Positions 23,941 to 34,010 of a stretch of DNA of 64,000 bases are shown here, piece by piece. Under the pieces are notes generated by a model. The model ran no database searches. It was given only the letters and a program-made list of their open reading frames with translations, and was not told the DNA's origin. This DNA comes from Lunularia cruciata (Eukaryota > Streptophyta > Marchantiopsida > Lunulariales > Lunulariaceae), in the NCBI GenBank assembly GCA_948567375.1, contig OX419760.1, positions 34,906,001-34,970,000 on the forward strand, written 5' to 3'. How positions within the stretch are numbered: the first letter of the stretch is position 1; each line of letters opens with the position of its first letter. Both the position numbers and the translations under genes were made by a program.

Positions 23941-24323
23941 CCTTGTTTTATTGGGCCTTTCTCGATTCTCGTCGCATCGACGCTATGGCCTATCACCTTG
24001 AGCTACCACCACACAAGAAGATCCATCCAGTCTTCCATGTCTCCCTACTATGCAGATATGCTCTCCGATCAGGCCAAGGTCATTCCACACCAGACCTTCG
24101 ACCATGTCCGACACTCATTGATGGCACAGAGGAATATGAAGTGGAGCGGATTCTCCAAAAACGCATGCGTGGTACTTGCCATCCACAGGTGGACTATCTA
24201 GTACAATGGAAAGGTTACCCCCTCTATGAAGCCACATGGGAGCCCGCTGCCAATTTGGCACATGCACCTGTGTTGGTGCAAGCATTTGAGCAACAATTGC
24301 ACAACGAGGACGTTGCGTCTTAA
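23940..24323 (+). pseudogene. Element B integrase tail and chromodomain
   Basis: An open frame of 126 codons (23,943-24,323) covers the G-P-F-type integrase C-terminus (F-H-V-S-L-L-C-R-Y) and the chromodomain: E-Y-E-V-E-R-I-L then V-D-Y-L-V-Q-W-K-G-Y-P and A-T-W-E-P. The aromatic cage positions (Y/W/W-type) look kept. It ends at TAA just before the polypurine tract. This piece is intact but detached from the broken upstream frame. Confidence 0.9.
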
Positions 24324-24334
24324 AAGGAGGGAGG
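24322..24334 (+). other. Polypurine tract of element B
   Basis: AAAAGGAGGGAGG immediately before the 3' LTR. It primes plus-strand DNA synthesis and overlaps the end of pol by a few bases. Confidence 0.9.
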
Positions 24335-24336
24335 TC

Positions 24337-25079
24337 TGTAATACCAAGAGCTAGCCATATGATCTAGATGTGAAATTCTGTTTGGTAATATCTAGAATGA
24401 TGTTATACATGATGGTCAAAATAGATCAGATAGAAGTATCACCAAAAGAGTACTTCTACTAATAGGGCAGAAACCAAAATAGACTTGAGAACCTTAGAAC
24501 CAATAGCTAGACATATGATTTAAAGGTGAGAATTGGTTTGGTAACATCTAGAAGGATGTTACACATGATGGACTAAACAAATCAGAAAGAGGTATCACCA
24601 AAAGGGGACTTCTACTAATAGAGTAGGAACTAAAATATGCCTGAAATCTTTGAAGGCAATTTTGGAGGCCTAAACGGATGAATTAGGCCTCGAAAATATG
24701 CAAATTCCCCCCCCCCCCCCCCCAAACAAAGGAAAGGCTGGCCTTGCCTCCTCCTACTTTGTCTTGTCGAGAGCTTTCCAATGGTACCTTACATGATTCT
24801 GAGATTCATACAAGAAGATTTCCTAAAAGATTCCCTCCGGTCAAAGCTTGTTTGACCAACCAGATAGGACCTAGACCAGACATGTCACCATCCAAGTAAG
24901 TAATCCAAGGGTGAAGCTTGCTGACATGTCACCTATCTGTGTCCCTAATCCTATGGTGGAGCTTCCTTGGCGGAGATCCTCTTTGGCTATATAATAAAGA
25001 GAAGGTGCTCCCTTTGGGCATCGATTGTTTGAGTGTGCAATCTGTGTTTTCTCTCTTCTCTTGTCCTCGGAGTATTACA
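24337..25079 (+). repeat. 3' LTR of element B
   Basis: 743 bp, same ends and modules as 18,544-19,277. By eye it differs from the 5' LTR at a few percent of positions. It has the longest homopolymer in the window, 17 C at 24,707-24,723. Confidence 0.93.
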
Positions 25080-25610
25080 CCAAGAGAATCTATTTTTGTT
25101 TATCTTGAAGATTAGTAGCTTCAATGTAACATTCGTAGTCAAACACAAAATCTCCACTATGCTTGGAAGATTCTTGCCTTCAAACACTTTGGGTTTTGGA
25201 AATTGGATTTGATCTTCTTCATCTAAAACTAGTGCTCTCTCTCTATATGTTCTTGTTGTTGATGGTCTTGTTCATCCAACAATCAAGTAAGGTGCTTGAT
25301 TTGTTGTTGCATAGCAATGATAACATTAGGTATTGCCACCATGGCTACTACTCTATCCTATTACTCCCAATTTATCTATTTTATTAACACATAGATGCAA
25401 CACTTCTACCATAAGTTACAACCAGAAAGGGTATCAAGGGTTCCTCAAACAAGGTGATTGCATGTAGAAAATCCTGCCCAAAGTGTGAGGTGATGAATTG
25501 TGTAAAATGATACTTGGGTAGTATTGGGACACAAAAATCCCAATGCTTTGGCAAAGATAAATTTGGTGGTCCATAAATTCCATCAATCTCAATCTTACTC
25601 TGATTATCAA
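25080..25610 (-). pseudogene. Element C gag start fragment and leader
   Basis: The minus strand is homologous to 32,279-32,640 in element D. It includes a K-V-F-E-G-K-N-L-P-S-I-V-E box near 25,150-25,190, the N-terminal Gag segment of family II. It is truncated on the left by element B. The stretch to 25,610 is the leader between 5' LTR and gag. I could not identify a clean primer site. Confidence 0.7.
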
Positions 25611-26011
25611 TGTAAAAGACCAAGACCAGAGAGAGAAATAGGAGAATGGAAGATCACATTGGGACACTTGAATGTAGGTAAAATCCAAATGCCTAACATG
25701 AGCTTTGGTTCAAGTATTTATAGGGAGCATACAAGGCTCTTGAGAAGCTTCTCAAGAGGCTTCCTTGAGCTACTTTCTTAAAGTGTAAGCCAAGTTAACC
25801 AAGAAGCTTCTTTTTAAAAGTTGCCTACTTGGCTTGCAAGCTAAACTAATTGGAAGCTTCTAGAAGCTACTTACTTGGGGTGCAAGCTAAGCTAGCTAGA
25901 AAGCTTCCCGAGAATCTTTCTAGCTATTTCTAGAATATTCTAGGCTAATTTGGCCTATTCAATAGTTTGTTGGCCCTTACTAATTTTGTTGCTAAACTCC
26001 ATATTGTTACA
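25611..26011 (-). repeat. 5' LTR of element C
   Basis: 401 bp. It has the 22-bp AAGCTT-centred palindrome at 25,737-25,758, a TATTTATAGG promoter-like string near 25,714 on the plus strand and the same AAGCTT-rich repeats as its partner. Followed by the target duplication CTTGC. Confidence 0.9.
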
Positions 26012-26541
26012 CTTGCACCATAGCATCCTCCCATACCCAAAGAAGATGTTTTCCTATCTGCACTCCAATCTAAACCCATTGGCTCATTGAAGGATATGGT
26101 TTGCCTCCTTGGCACTAATTGTGCTACCCATAATACCACTGCAAAGATAGTCCATCACCAAACATCATCATCAATATCTTGTTGATTCATTCTAATATCT
26201 CCACTCTTCAGATCAAAGACCTCAATAAATACTATTGTCTATATTTAGAAAGATATCACTAGAGCCTCAATCTATATACACAAAAAAAAACAAATGTATG
26301 CCAACCTAGCTCCATCTCCTTATCTATCTCACCATGACAACATGCTCTTGTTTGATCATATTGGTTGGTACATAGGTTTCTACTCAACCCATCTGCATCA
26401 TGGTTCATCACTCCAAGGCTATAAGTAACCAAACAATCATACTCCAATAAAATTAAAATTCATTATGCAAGTTTCCTTGAAGGCTTGTTAGACTCCATCA
26501 ACCACTTTAGTGATTGATTATCAATGATGAGAGTGAAAGGA
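26012..26541 (-). pseudogene. Element K RNase H end and linker to integrase
   Basis: Minus-strand reading gives F-T-L-I-I-D-N-Q-S-L-K-W-L-M-E-S-N-K (near 26,460-26,540), the RNase H D-x-Q-x-L-K-W-L box, then E-Y-D-C-L-V-T-Y-S-L-G-V-M-N-H-D-A-D-G-L-S-R (26,380-26,447). This is the typical end of RNase H before integrase. It continues to the left, across element C, into the integrase core at 16,737-17,199. Confidence 0.82.
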
Positions 26542-27053
26542 TGTAATACCAATTAGCTATAAATGAAATTTTTTTTGGTAATATCTTTAGAGATATTATA
26601 CATGATAGTCTAAGTAGATCAGATAGATGAGTCGCCAAAAGGAATTTCACTAATAGCATAGAATAGAAAACACACAAAAAACTTTAGAGCCAATTTTAGA
26701 GGCCTAAACAAAAGAATTAGGCCTCAAAAGGTAAAATCTTATTCCCTTCTAAGGGAAAAAAACCTTGCCTTCTCCCCCTCCAAATTCCTTTTCCCCCTTT
26801 TTTGTCTCAATGAGCTCTTTCCAATAGTACCTCAACCATGCTATGATGAGATACTTATAGAAAGATTCCCCTTGGTCAAACTTGTTTGACCAACCAAATA
26901 AGACAAGGATCATGTTACCAATCCATGTATATAATCTAAGGATGTAGTAATATTTGAAGGATCTTCTTTGCTATATAATAAAGACAAGGTGCTCCTTTGG
27001 GACATTGGATTTTTCTAAGAGTTCCAATCTTATGTGCTTCTTGGGCTGTTACA
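26542..27053 (+). mobile_element. Solo LTR L, distant relative of family I
   Basis: 512 bp, TGTAATACC...CTGTTACA. It resembles family I LTRs (ACATGATAG, AAGTAGATCAGATAGA, CTATATAATAAAG TATA box near 26,975) but has one U3 module instead of two. It splits the K RNase H frame between the F-G-N and F-T-L segments. Flanks AAGGA and AGAGA look like a mutated target duplication of the same codons. No internal domain remains, so it is the product of LTR-LTR recombination. Confidence 0.8.
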
Positions 27054-27108
27054 AGAGATTCCCAAATAAGTAATATCAGAAATGTGCTACTTTCTATACT
27101 TCTATTAA
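27054..27108 (-). pseudogene. Element K RNase H, short middle island
   Basis: 55 bp left between solo LTR L and element D. On the minus strand it reads K-V-A-H-F then Y-Y-L-F-G-N, the conserved RNase H stretch that should precede F-T-L-I-I-D at 26,540. This confirms that L and D both inserted into one K element. Confidence 0.7.
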
Positions 27109-27594
27109 TCTAAAAGATCAAGGAGAGAAATGGAACAATTGAAGATTGGAGTGAAAGATCACATTGAGACTCTTGAATGAGAGAAACTCCAAATGTCTAG
27201 CATGAGCTTGGGCTTTATAAATAACATCCAAGACTCTTGAGAAGCTTCTCAAGAAACTTCCTAAATGTTACCTTCTTAGAGTGCAAGGTGAGTTACTCAA
27301 GAACTTTTTGAGAAGCTTCCTTCTAGAAGCCGCCTACTTAGAATGCAAGCTAAGCTAGTCAGGGAACTTCCCAAGAAATTTCATTCTAGAAACTATTTAC
27401 TTGGCATGCAAGCTAAGCTAGTCGGGAAGCTTCCCAAGAAGCTTCCTCCTAGAAGTTGCCACTTGGCATACATGTTACTTGGAACTTGGAACTTCTTAGA
27501 TGTTTTTAGAATATTATTATAATTCTTGCTAATCTGGCCTACTTGTTACTTTGTTAGTCTTGACAATCTCATTTATAAACTCCATATTGTTACA
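27109..27594 (-). repeat. 3' LTR of element D
   Basis: 486 bp, begins TCTAAAAG (TG changed to TC) and ends TTGTTACA. It contains the CTTGAGAAGCTTCTCAAG palindrome near 27,236 and three or more AAGCTT/AAGCTAG-type repeats, more than C has. Confidence 0.88.
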
Positions 27595-28197
27595 TCTTCC
27601 ACCATCGCTAGTTTGTGAGATGCTCATCACCATGGAAGCTTCAAACTCCTGGATGGCCATTTGTGCATTGTGGAGATGAGAAAGAGGCTCCTATGTGGCA
27701 TCATGAAAGGGATACCCTTTCCAAAGGACTTTGTACTTAGTATGTTGTTGGTGGTCATGTTGAATGTACTGATGTGCAAGGATACATTCAACTGCATACT
27801 CCTCATGATCATTGATAGGGATGGGAGGAAGAGGGGGTTTGGACACAAGTGGAAAAGGAAGATGGATTAGAAACAAAGGGTTTCAACATGGAAATATGAA
27901 AGATAAGGTGGATTTTCATATGACAAGGCAAGGCAATTTGATAAGCAACATGAGAAAAGATTTGGATGATCTAAAATGGACCTATCCAACTAGGAGCAAG
28001 TTCATTAAACTTGGGTACCAAGTGGGAGTGGTTGGTTACTAGGAGAAAACATGACCTTATTACCAAGTTGAAAAGTGAGATCATGATGATTTTGATCCAT
28101 GTATTTCTTTTGATGATTTTGAGCAAGGAGATTGTAATACCAAGAGCAAGGAGATTGTACCTTAAACCCTAAACTCTAGGATTTTGAACAAGGAGAT
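27595..28197 (-). pseudogene. Element D chromodomain and integrase tail
   Basis: The minus-strand frame 27,691-27,876 reads I-N-D-H-E-E-Y-A-V-E-C-I-L then K-V-L-W-K-G-Y-P-F-H-D-A-T, a chromodomain with intact W-K-G-Y core; the A-T-W-E-P and C-terminal tail follow in the adjoining 27,600-27,690. Upstream integrase tail sequence to 28,130 matches element C at 17,900-18,140. It is interrupted at 28,197 by a family I solo LTR. Confidence 0.8.
28115..28197. repeat. Local duplication with filler beside the solo LTR
   Basis: The string TTTTGAGCAAGGAGATTGTA at 28,117 recurs as TTTTGAACAAGGAGATTGTA at 28,181, each followed by ATACCAAGAG, the LTR start. Between them is a filler containing TTAAACCCTAAAC (near 28,162-28,176), which matches the plant telomeric repeat. 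So a short LTR start plus flank was copied and joined to filler. Confidence 0.7.
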
Positions 28198-28946
28198 TGT
28201 AATACCAAGAGCTAGTCATATGATCTAGATGTGAAATTTTGTTTGGTACCATCTAGAATGATGTTATACATGATGATCAAAATAGATCAGATAGAAGTAT
28301 CACCAAAAGAGTACTTCTTCTAATAGGGTAGAAATCAAAATAGATTTGAAAACCTTAGAACCAATAGCTAGACATATGATTTAAAGGTGAGAATTGGTTT
28401 GGTAACATCTGGAAGGATGTTACACATGATGGATGCAACAGATCAGAAAGAGGTATCACAAAAAGGGGACTTCTACTAATAGAGTAGGAACCAAAATATG
28501 CCTAAAATCTTTGAAGGCAATTTTGGAGGCCTAAACGGATGAATTAGGCCTTTAAAATGTGCTAACCCCCCCCCCTAAGAAGGAAAAGTTGGCCTTCCGC
28601 CCCCCCCCCCCCGATTTGACTTGTCAAGAGCTTTCCAATGGTACCTTACCTATATGATTCTGAGATTCCTATAGGAAGATTCCCTAAAAATTTCCTTTCG
28701 GTCAAAGCTTGTTTGATCAACCAGATAGGACCTAGACCAACATGTCACCCATTCAAGTAAGTAATCCAAGGGTGGAGCTTGCTGACATGTCACCTATTTG
28801 TGTACCTAATCCTATGGTGGACAAGATCCTTCCTTGGAAGAGATCCTCTTTGTCTATATAATAAAGAGAAGGTGCTCCTTCGGGGCATCAAATGATTGAG
28901 TGTGAAATATGTATTTTCTCTCTTCTCTTGTCCTTGGAGTATTAAA
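28198..28946 (+). mobile_element. Family I solo LTR
   Basis: 749 bp, TGTAATACC...GTATTAAA (final TACA changed to TAAA), with both U3 modules, two C tracts (near 28,565 and 28,602) and the TATA box. Perfect 5-bp target duplication GAGAT at 28,193-28,197 and 28,947-28,951, inside the element D integrase. A former full-length insertion reduced by intra-element LTR recombination. Confidence 0.95.
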
Positions 28947-28951
28947 GAGAT

Positions 28952-29186
28952 GAGATTTGGCTTGTGGTAAGGAGAAGGACATTGTGACCAAGAAGGAGTG
29001 GAATATTGTGGCCAAAATTAAGGAAGAAGGGATAGATGGGATAAGAAGTGGTTGAGGAAGACCATTTGGCTTTTAGGTACTGGCCTTGTTGTATTGATAG
29101 CTCTCACAAGATTGGACAAACTCTTGAACTTCTAGTGCCATGTTGGTCCATCACATTGGTATTGTAATGTATCCAAGGTCTTCTCT
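28952..29186 (-). pseudogene. Element D integrase, N-terminal part
   Basis: Continues the integrase beyond the solo LTR. The minus strand retains the core start and zinc-region sequence matching families I and II (near 29,140-29,180, the D-T-L-Q-Y-type segment). It ends abruptly at 29,186, where the E1 LTR begins. Confidence 0.6.
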
Positions 29187-29848
29187 TGTAACACCCATTT
29201 GTGCATGTGTGTAATATTATGATATTTAGCTTGGTAATACAAATACCTAAGAGATATTATTTATATAGAGATAAAGGATGGTTCTACATTAGTCATGATT
29301 AGCTAAAGTTAGTCATAACTAAAATAAAGTGGACCTTATTTTAGAGGAAGTGGAAAAGATGAGCACCACTATTTTGGATTCTAATGTATTGACTTGGTAT
29401 TATTCCTAGGTGTTTGGCTTTGACAAAAAAGAGTTGAGAACTCTTGGGCCCGCAAGCCTTTTTGTTTTGGATTCTTCTATAGTCCAAGGATAGCCCATGT
29501 GAAGGAATCCTTGACTTAGTCATTGGGTCAAGATAAGATCACATGCTTAGTGGAATATGACCATGTGGATGGATATTCCTTTATAATTTTTGACTTTACT
29601 TGACTTTTAGCCTAGTAACTAGTAACTTTGGTGTGTAACTCTTTCATAAGTATATAAACTAGGGGTGAAGAGGTACTCATCATCCTTTCATTTGCAACTA
29701 TATCTCTCCCATTGAGTTCTCTAGTGAGGAATGTCTTGAGTCTTGGAAGAGCATGATGGAGTTGGGGTTCCTTGCCTTCTTAGTCCATGGTACGCTACCA
29801 TAATAGCCATGAGAGGTTCACCCTAAGTGAGAGACAAGCCGGCTCACA
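29187..29848 (+). repeat. E1: family IV LTR at a recombinant junction
   Basis: 662 bp, TGTAACACCC...GGCTCACA, matching both LTRs of element G (44,656-45,346 and 60,144-60,834). TATA box AAGTATATAAAC near 29,648. The left flank is element D integrase and the right flank is the family V fragment X2. Flanking pentamers TCTCT and GGCCT differ and no primer site follows, so this is neither a simple solo LTR nor a 5' LTR with its element. Confidence 0.85.
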
Positions 29849-31331
29849 GGCCTCACCTTTTGATTCTTTCTCCAACAATGCTATTACCACCAGGTCCTTC
29901 TTTGGGTTCACTTTTCTGGTCTTCCATGGTCTCGTCACCGCTACTTCTTCTTCAGATCGATTCCTCTTCTTTGACTTCAAGTCATTCACCGCTAGTCTCA
30001 CACTCTACCCCGTCTATGCATGTTACTTGTCACTACTTCTGATATGAAGAATGTACTATTGGTCATCTGCATTAGCATCTCTCCTCAAGTTGGGATGGAA
30101 GTGTGACATCATCTTGTGTTGTTCCACCACATTCAATAAATTTAGTCCCAAGTAAAAATGGGCTGCAATGGCACAATGTAGTGTGGGGGCGTCTTATCTT
30201 GTAAATTCCACACCATCTGTCTTGTGCATTGATGAAAGCACTTTGCACAATTGATGGGTTTCCCTGCAAACATCTTATGGAAAAACACCGCTTGGTGTTT
30301 CATCACATAAGTGGTTTGCTTTGGCTTGACAATGGCCATCATTGCTCCTACAATGCATCTCCTCATAGGGTCCTTATAACTCTCCACCTTATATCCATTC
30401 TTCATGCATTTTGAAGAAAAGGTGTCTTGTACTTCTTGGGTTTCTTCAACTACCTCTCTTCTCCCCAAGAATATGGCTCCCTACTCCTCACCCGCCTCTC
30501 TCCCAAGTACTAACCTCCAATCTGACTCTGTCCATTGAGCCAAATTTCCTCTCTTACCTACTGCCTTGAGTCCTTCCAAACACTTACTCTCTATTATCTT
30601 AGTCATGAGACTTGGAAAACTAAGGTCCCAATTCCATGCTAGAAATGTTATCCAAAGCTTGCTCAAGACTTCAATCCTTGCAATCACATCTAACCTCCAA
30701 ATTGCATGATTTCTCATTGCAAATTCCAAGTTCTTCTTTCCACCTCCCATCTTATTCTCCTCTACTTTGGGTTGGTGATAACTCTTTTGCCCAATTCCCG
30801 GACTAAGGATCCTGACTTCCTTTCAATGCACAAGTGCATCTTTTACTACAATTTTCCCTAATCTCCCTCAAGATGACTCCTTAATGGTGATAGGAAGTTA
30901 CTTGTCATCTCTTTGTCTCAATCCCAAATCTTATAGTGGCACGTCTCCTTAGTCTTTCTTCACTTTGAGCTTCTACCAAGTAATCACACCTTGTGGATGC
31001 TCCTATCAATGTCAATTTTCCCCTGCTCATAGGCCATCCTTTTTTGTGTGTGGTACGTTCTTGAATGTCCAACCCCAAAGGAAAGTTGTTACATTGTCCT
31101 TGCCTCGAGTTGAGCATCCCAAGATGAAGTTTCCTTACTTCAAGTTGAATGTTGACAGGACCAATCCAAGTATTTTGTCTTCTGACACAAAGTCACTTTA
31201 CTTTAGATTACAACCCAAAGATACCATTCTTTGCCTTCCAATGCCACACAAGTACAATACGACTTTGTCTGTACACTTCTTCTTCAAAAATAGGATGAAA
31301 ACTTAAGAAGAAAAAAAATGTGGATACCACA
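29849..31331 (-). pseudogene. X2: family V copy, N-terminal part of its protein
   Basis: Minus-strand copy homologous to 40,840-42,050 (H1). Its outer end at 31,331 reads TGTGGTATCCACA inward, the same terminus as H2 and H3. The frame starts M-G-G-G-K-K-N-L-E-F at 30,750 and runs past one stop (near 30,478; Gln in H1) through V-E-E-T-Q-E-V-Q-D, Y-V-M-K-H-Q-A-V-F-F-H-K-M-F and P-P-H-Y-I-V-P-L to about 30,140. A lysine-rich part (K-K-D-L-V-V-I-A-L) then follows at 29,860-29,910. The 3' half is cut off at E1. I do not recognise the domain. Since H1 and X2 have stops at different places, the ancestral frame was open. Confidence 0.6.
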
Positions 31332-31880
31332 ATGTTCAAGCCAAAGCAAACCTAGAATGACATTAGAGTGTAGTGGTGCCACTACAATCTCATATGCTCT
31401 AAATACTCCCTCCTTATATTGAATGGAATAGGATGTGAGGTATGGAATGCAAAACTATTTCTACCATCCACCATCATCAATCTTCTTCCCATTACTAGCT
31501 TGATAGGAACACCTTATTCTTTTGTTAATTGTATGGACATGAAACTCTTTGAACTTCAAAATCAATCAAAATCCTATAACCATGATCAAATTTCATACCT
31601 TGCAAGTGAAGCAAACTTGCATAGGTCAAGCTTTCAATCCTGTAGGAACTAATCACGTTCTCAATATGTGATTCAAACTCTCTATAGGGATTCTTTGTTT
31701 CCTTGATCATCACACTCCATGAACTCCATTTGGGCAATTTGTCGAGCTTGTCCATTCTTGAATGGATATTCACCAATATGATTTCTAATTTGGTGACAAT
31801 AAAAGCAACCACCATTTTGTCATAGTCTTTCTCTATTTGTAATGCCAAGTGGTATCTATTGGATGGCATCAATCTCCATT
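31332..31880 (-). pseudogene. Element D protease region
   Basis: Minus strand, near 31,345-31,375: V-I-L-G-L-L-W-L-E-H, the post-flap box that follows retropepsins (compare G-M-P-W-M-E in family I). The upstream 31,380-31,560 fits the rest of a protease. A 115-codon frame at 31,525-31,872 is the Gag-protease linker. Cut on the left by X2. Confidence 0.6.
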
Positions 31881-32640
31881 GGTGGCAGCTCCTCCTCTTG
31901 TGTATAGTGTGTTGGCAAGTTTTGTGAAGGTCGAGGTCAAGACCAAGTTGTCACAACCAAGGAATCAAAGTGCTTAGCCAACTGCATAGCTTCCTCCAAG
32001 TATTTGGGCTCTCACATGAGCACTTCAAAATTGGTGCATGTCTTCAAGCCCTTCAAAAATCAATTCAAATCACCACCTTCTAGTATATCTAGAATTTGCA
32101 TTATGGTGTTTTGGAATTGAGTGATGTAGCTTCTCATAAAACCAATTTGCTTCAATTTTGCTTTCTATCTTGTGTAACATTTATAGCTAAGAATATCCTA
32201 ATTATTTCACTCTTGAATTCTTCCCATGTCAAGATTCATGTAACAAATTTTCCGTTCAACTTGCTCCACTCAAAATTGTCAAAATAGTTTTGCAACTCCA
32301 TCCAATTGGCTTGAAGCCAAGAGAATCCATCTTTTTTCATCTTGAAGGTTTGTACCTTCAAAATAACATTCACAATCAACCAAAAAATTCTCTACTATAC
32401 CCATGAGATTCTTGCCTTCAAATACCTTGGGATTTGGAAATGGATTTGTTCTTCTCCTTCTCAAAATGGTGTTCTCTCTACATGCTTTTGTCGTTGATGG
32501 TCTTGTTCTTCCAACAAGTAAGTAAGGTGCTAAATTTGCTGTTGCATAGAATGATAACTTTGGGTTTTACCACCATGTCTATTACTCTATCAAACTAACT
32601 ATAATTATCTAAGTTAACATGTAGATGCAATACACCCACC
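31880..32640 (-). pseudogene. Element D gag
   Basis: Minus strand. The frame 32,279-32,464 reads K-V-F-E-G-K-N-L-M-G-I-V-E-N-F then E-G-T-N-L-Q-D-E-K-R-W-I-L-L-A-S-S-Q-L, an N-terminal Gag segment of Ty3/gypsy type. The remainder to 31,880 is frame-shifted capsid. It matches the element C fragment at 25,080-25,400. Confidence 0.7.
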
Positions 32641-32830
32641 GATCTTGATAAGTTACAATTGGTCTTATCAAGGTTCATCGGACAAGGCAATTGCATTCAA
32701 GAAAATTTACCCAAAGTGTGAAATGATGAACTATATGAAATGATGCTTAATAATACATGGACACAAAAATCCCAATGGTTTAGGAGAAATGGATTTTGGT
32801 GGTCCATAAATTGGTGGTCCATGAAGAAGT

Positions 32831-33046
32831 TCCTTCTAGAAGCTATCTATTTGGTTTGCAAGCTAAACTAGCCAGGAAGCTTCCCAAGAAGCTTCCTCCT
32901 AGAAGTTGCCACTTGGCATACACATTACTTAATACTTGGAAGGTATCTAGCTGTTTCTAGAATATTTTTATAATTCTTGCCTAATTTGGTCTATTTGCTA
33001 CTTTGTTAGTCTTGACTAACTCATCTGTAAACTCCATATTATTACA
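32831..33046 (-). repeat. Truncated 5' LTR of element D
   Basis: Only the distal ~216 bp of the LTR (AAGCTT-rich part to CCATATTATTACA) remain. The missing start is replaced by a short tandem of TTGGTGGTCCAT (near 32,802 and 32,818), the scar of a deletion that removed U5 and part of the leader. Confidence 0.78.
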
Positions 33047-33051
33047 ATTAA

Positions 33052-34010
33052 TCACTCTCCCTCATATGAATTACACTTGGCCTTTGCTAAAAATTATTAG
33101 GGCAACTAACATAAGCTATCAAAAACTCCTTCCTCTTAGCATCTTGTAAGGTAAGCACTACTCAAAGGCCCAATGTACTCCAATCAATATGATTAGAACA
33201 AACATCCTTTGATTTGTGTCCTAAGGATAGGGAAGGATGTCAACTTCTTCTTGAGCTCCACAAAAGCTCTCCTACTCATCTTCCCAACACTATTTATGTG
33301 TAAACTTGGTGAACTTTGTCAAGACCTTGGCAATTGCACTAAATCCTCTCATATATTGGCAATCAAAGTTTGCCAATCCAAGGAATGTATTGCATCATAT
33401 TCCCATCTTTAGATGGAAATAGGGTGCAATACTTACAATAGCCTCCACCTTGGTTATTAAACATCAAGTCCACCAAGTTAGATAATGTGGCCCAAACACT
33501 TAACTTGCTCTTGGAGGAGTTTGCACTTCCCAAGATGCAATTTGAATCCATCAAATCTTAATCTCTCAAAAACCTCCTACAAATGTTTCTCATGCTCCTC
33601 TATGGTAATATTATAGACTAAAATATCATCAATATAGCATCAAGCAAAATCCAAACTTATAAGGATCTTGTACATGACTTTTTGGAAACATTCTTCAAAC
33701 CAAATAGTAAGAACTATCATTCATAGAATGCATCCCCACCATGAGGATCAATAGCCTAGAATATTACCTTGGACTTGTCCTCTTCCTTGATCACAACTTG
33801 TGATACCTTGCTTGAAGATCAAAGTATTCAGGACCTTTGCATGCTCAATTACATCAAAGATCTCTTTTGATGTAGGCATAATAAACCTTTCAGCCCTAGT
33901 TTGGTGGTTGATAGGACAATAACCTCCAAAAAATTGTATATCCTTCTTGGTTGGCATCACTATGGTTGAAGCATACTCTCCATGTGAGATCTGTACCAAA
34001 CCAACTTAGA
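33052..34010 (-). pseudogene. Element K reverse transcriptase
   Basis: Minus-strand pieces in RT order. A-S-T-I-V-M-P-T-K-K-D (fingers) is followed by M-P-T-S-K-E-I-F-D-V-I-E-H-A-K-V (33,748-33,999). The catalytic Y-I-D-D-I-L-V-Y lies near 33,615-33,640, then K-C-K...Q-V-K-C-L-G-H-I-V near 33,480-33,540, and F-V-E-L-K-K-K-L-T-S-F-P-I-L near 33,220-33,270. Many frameshifts. It continues into RNase H at 27,054-27,108 and 26,460-26,541. The M-P-T-x-x-E-I-F-D signature differs from families I, II and IV, so K is a separate lineage. Confidence 0.8.

Larger units (their letters stand above)
18544..25079 (+). mobile_element. Element B: family I Ty3/gypsy chromovirus, full length, inactive
   Basis: LTRs at 18,544-19,277 and 24,337-25,079, tRNA-iMet primer site at 19,279, plus-strand gag-pol with chromodomain, and polypurine tract at 24,322. 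It lies inside element C, in the opposite orientation. The bordering pentamers (ACATC on the left, CCAAG on the right) do not match, and about 4 kb of C is missing at the site. So the insertion was followed by deletion or by recombination between two family I copies. At least ten in-frame stops, almost all at codons where F has CAA, CAG, CGA or TGG. Confidence 0.93.
17200..26011 (-). mobile_element. Element C: family II Ty3/gypsy chromovirus, gutted by element B
   Basis: LTRs at 17,200-17,611 and 25,611-26,011, begin TGTAAAAG and end GTTACA, with an exact 5-bp target duplication CTTGC (17,195-17,199 and 26,012-26,016). C inserted into the integrase/RNase H junction of K. Inside C, only the 3' integrase/chromodomain part (17,612-18,543) and a gag start fragment (25,080-25,400) remain on either side of element B. 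The rest of gag, protease, RT, RNase H and the start of integrase are absent. Confidence 0.9.
27109..33046 (-). mobile_element. Element D: family II Ty3/gypsy chromovirus with nested insertions
   Basis: An exact 5-bp target duplication ATTAA (27,104-27,108 and 33,047-33,051) brackets D. It has a 3' LTR at 27,109-27,594, integrase/chromodomain to 29,186, protease from 31,332 and gag to about 32,640, and a truncated 5' LTR ending at 33,046. RT and RNase H are missing where the E1/X2 composite sits. A family I solo LTR splits the integrase. D itself lies in the RT/RNase H boundary of K. Confidence 0.9.
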
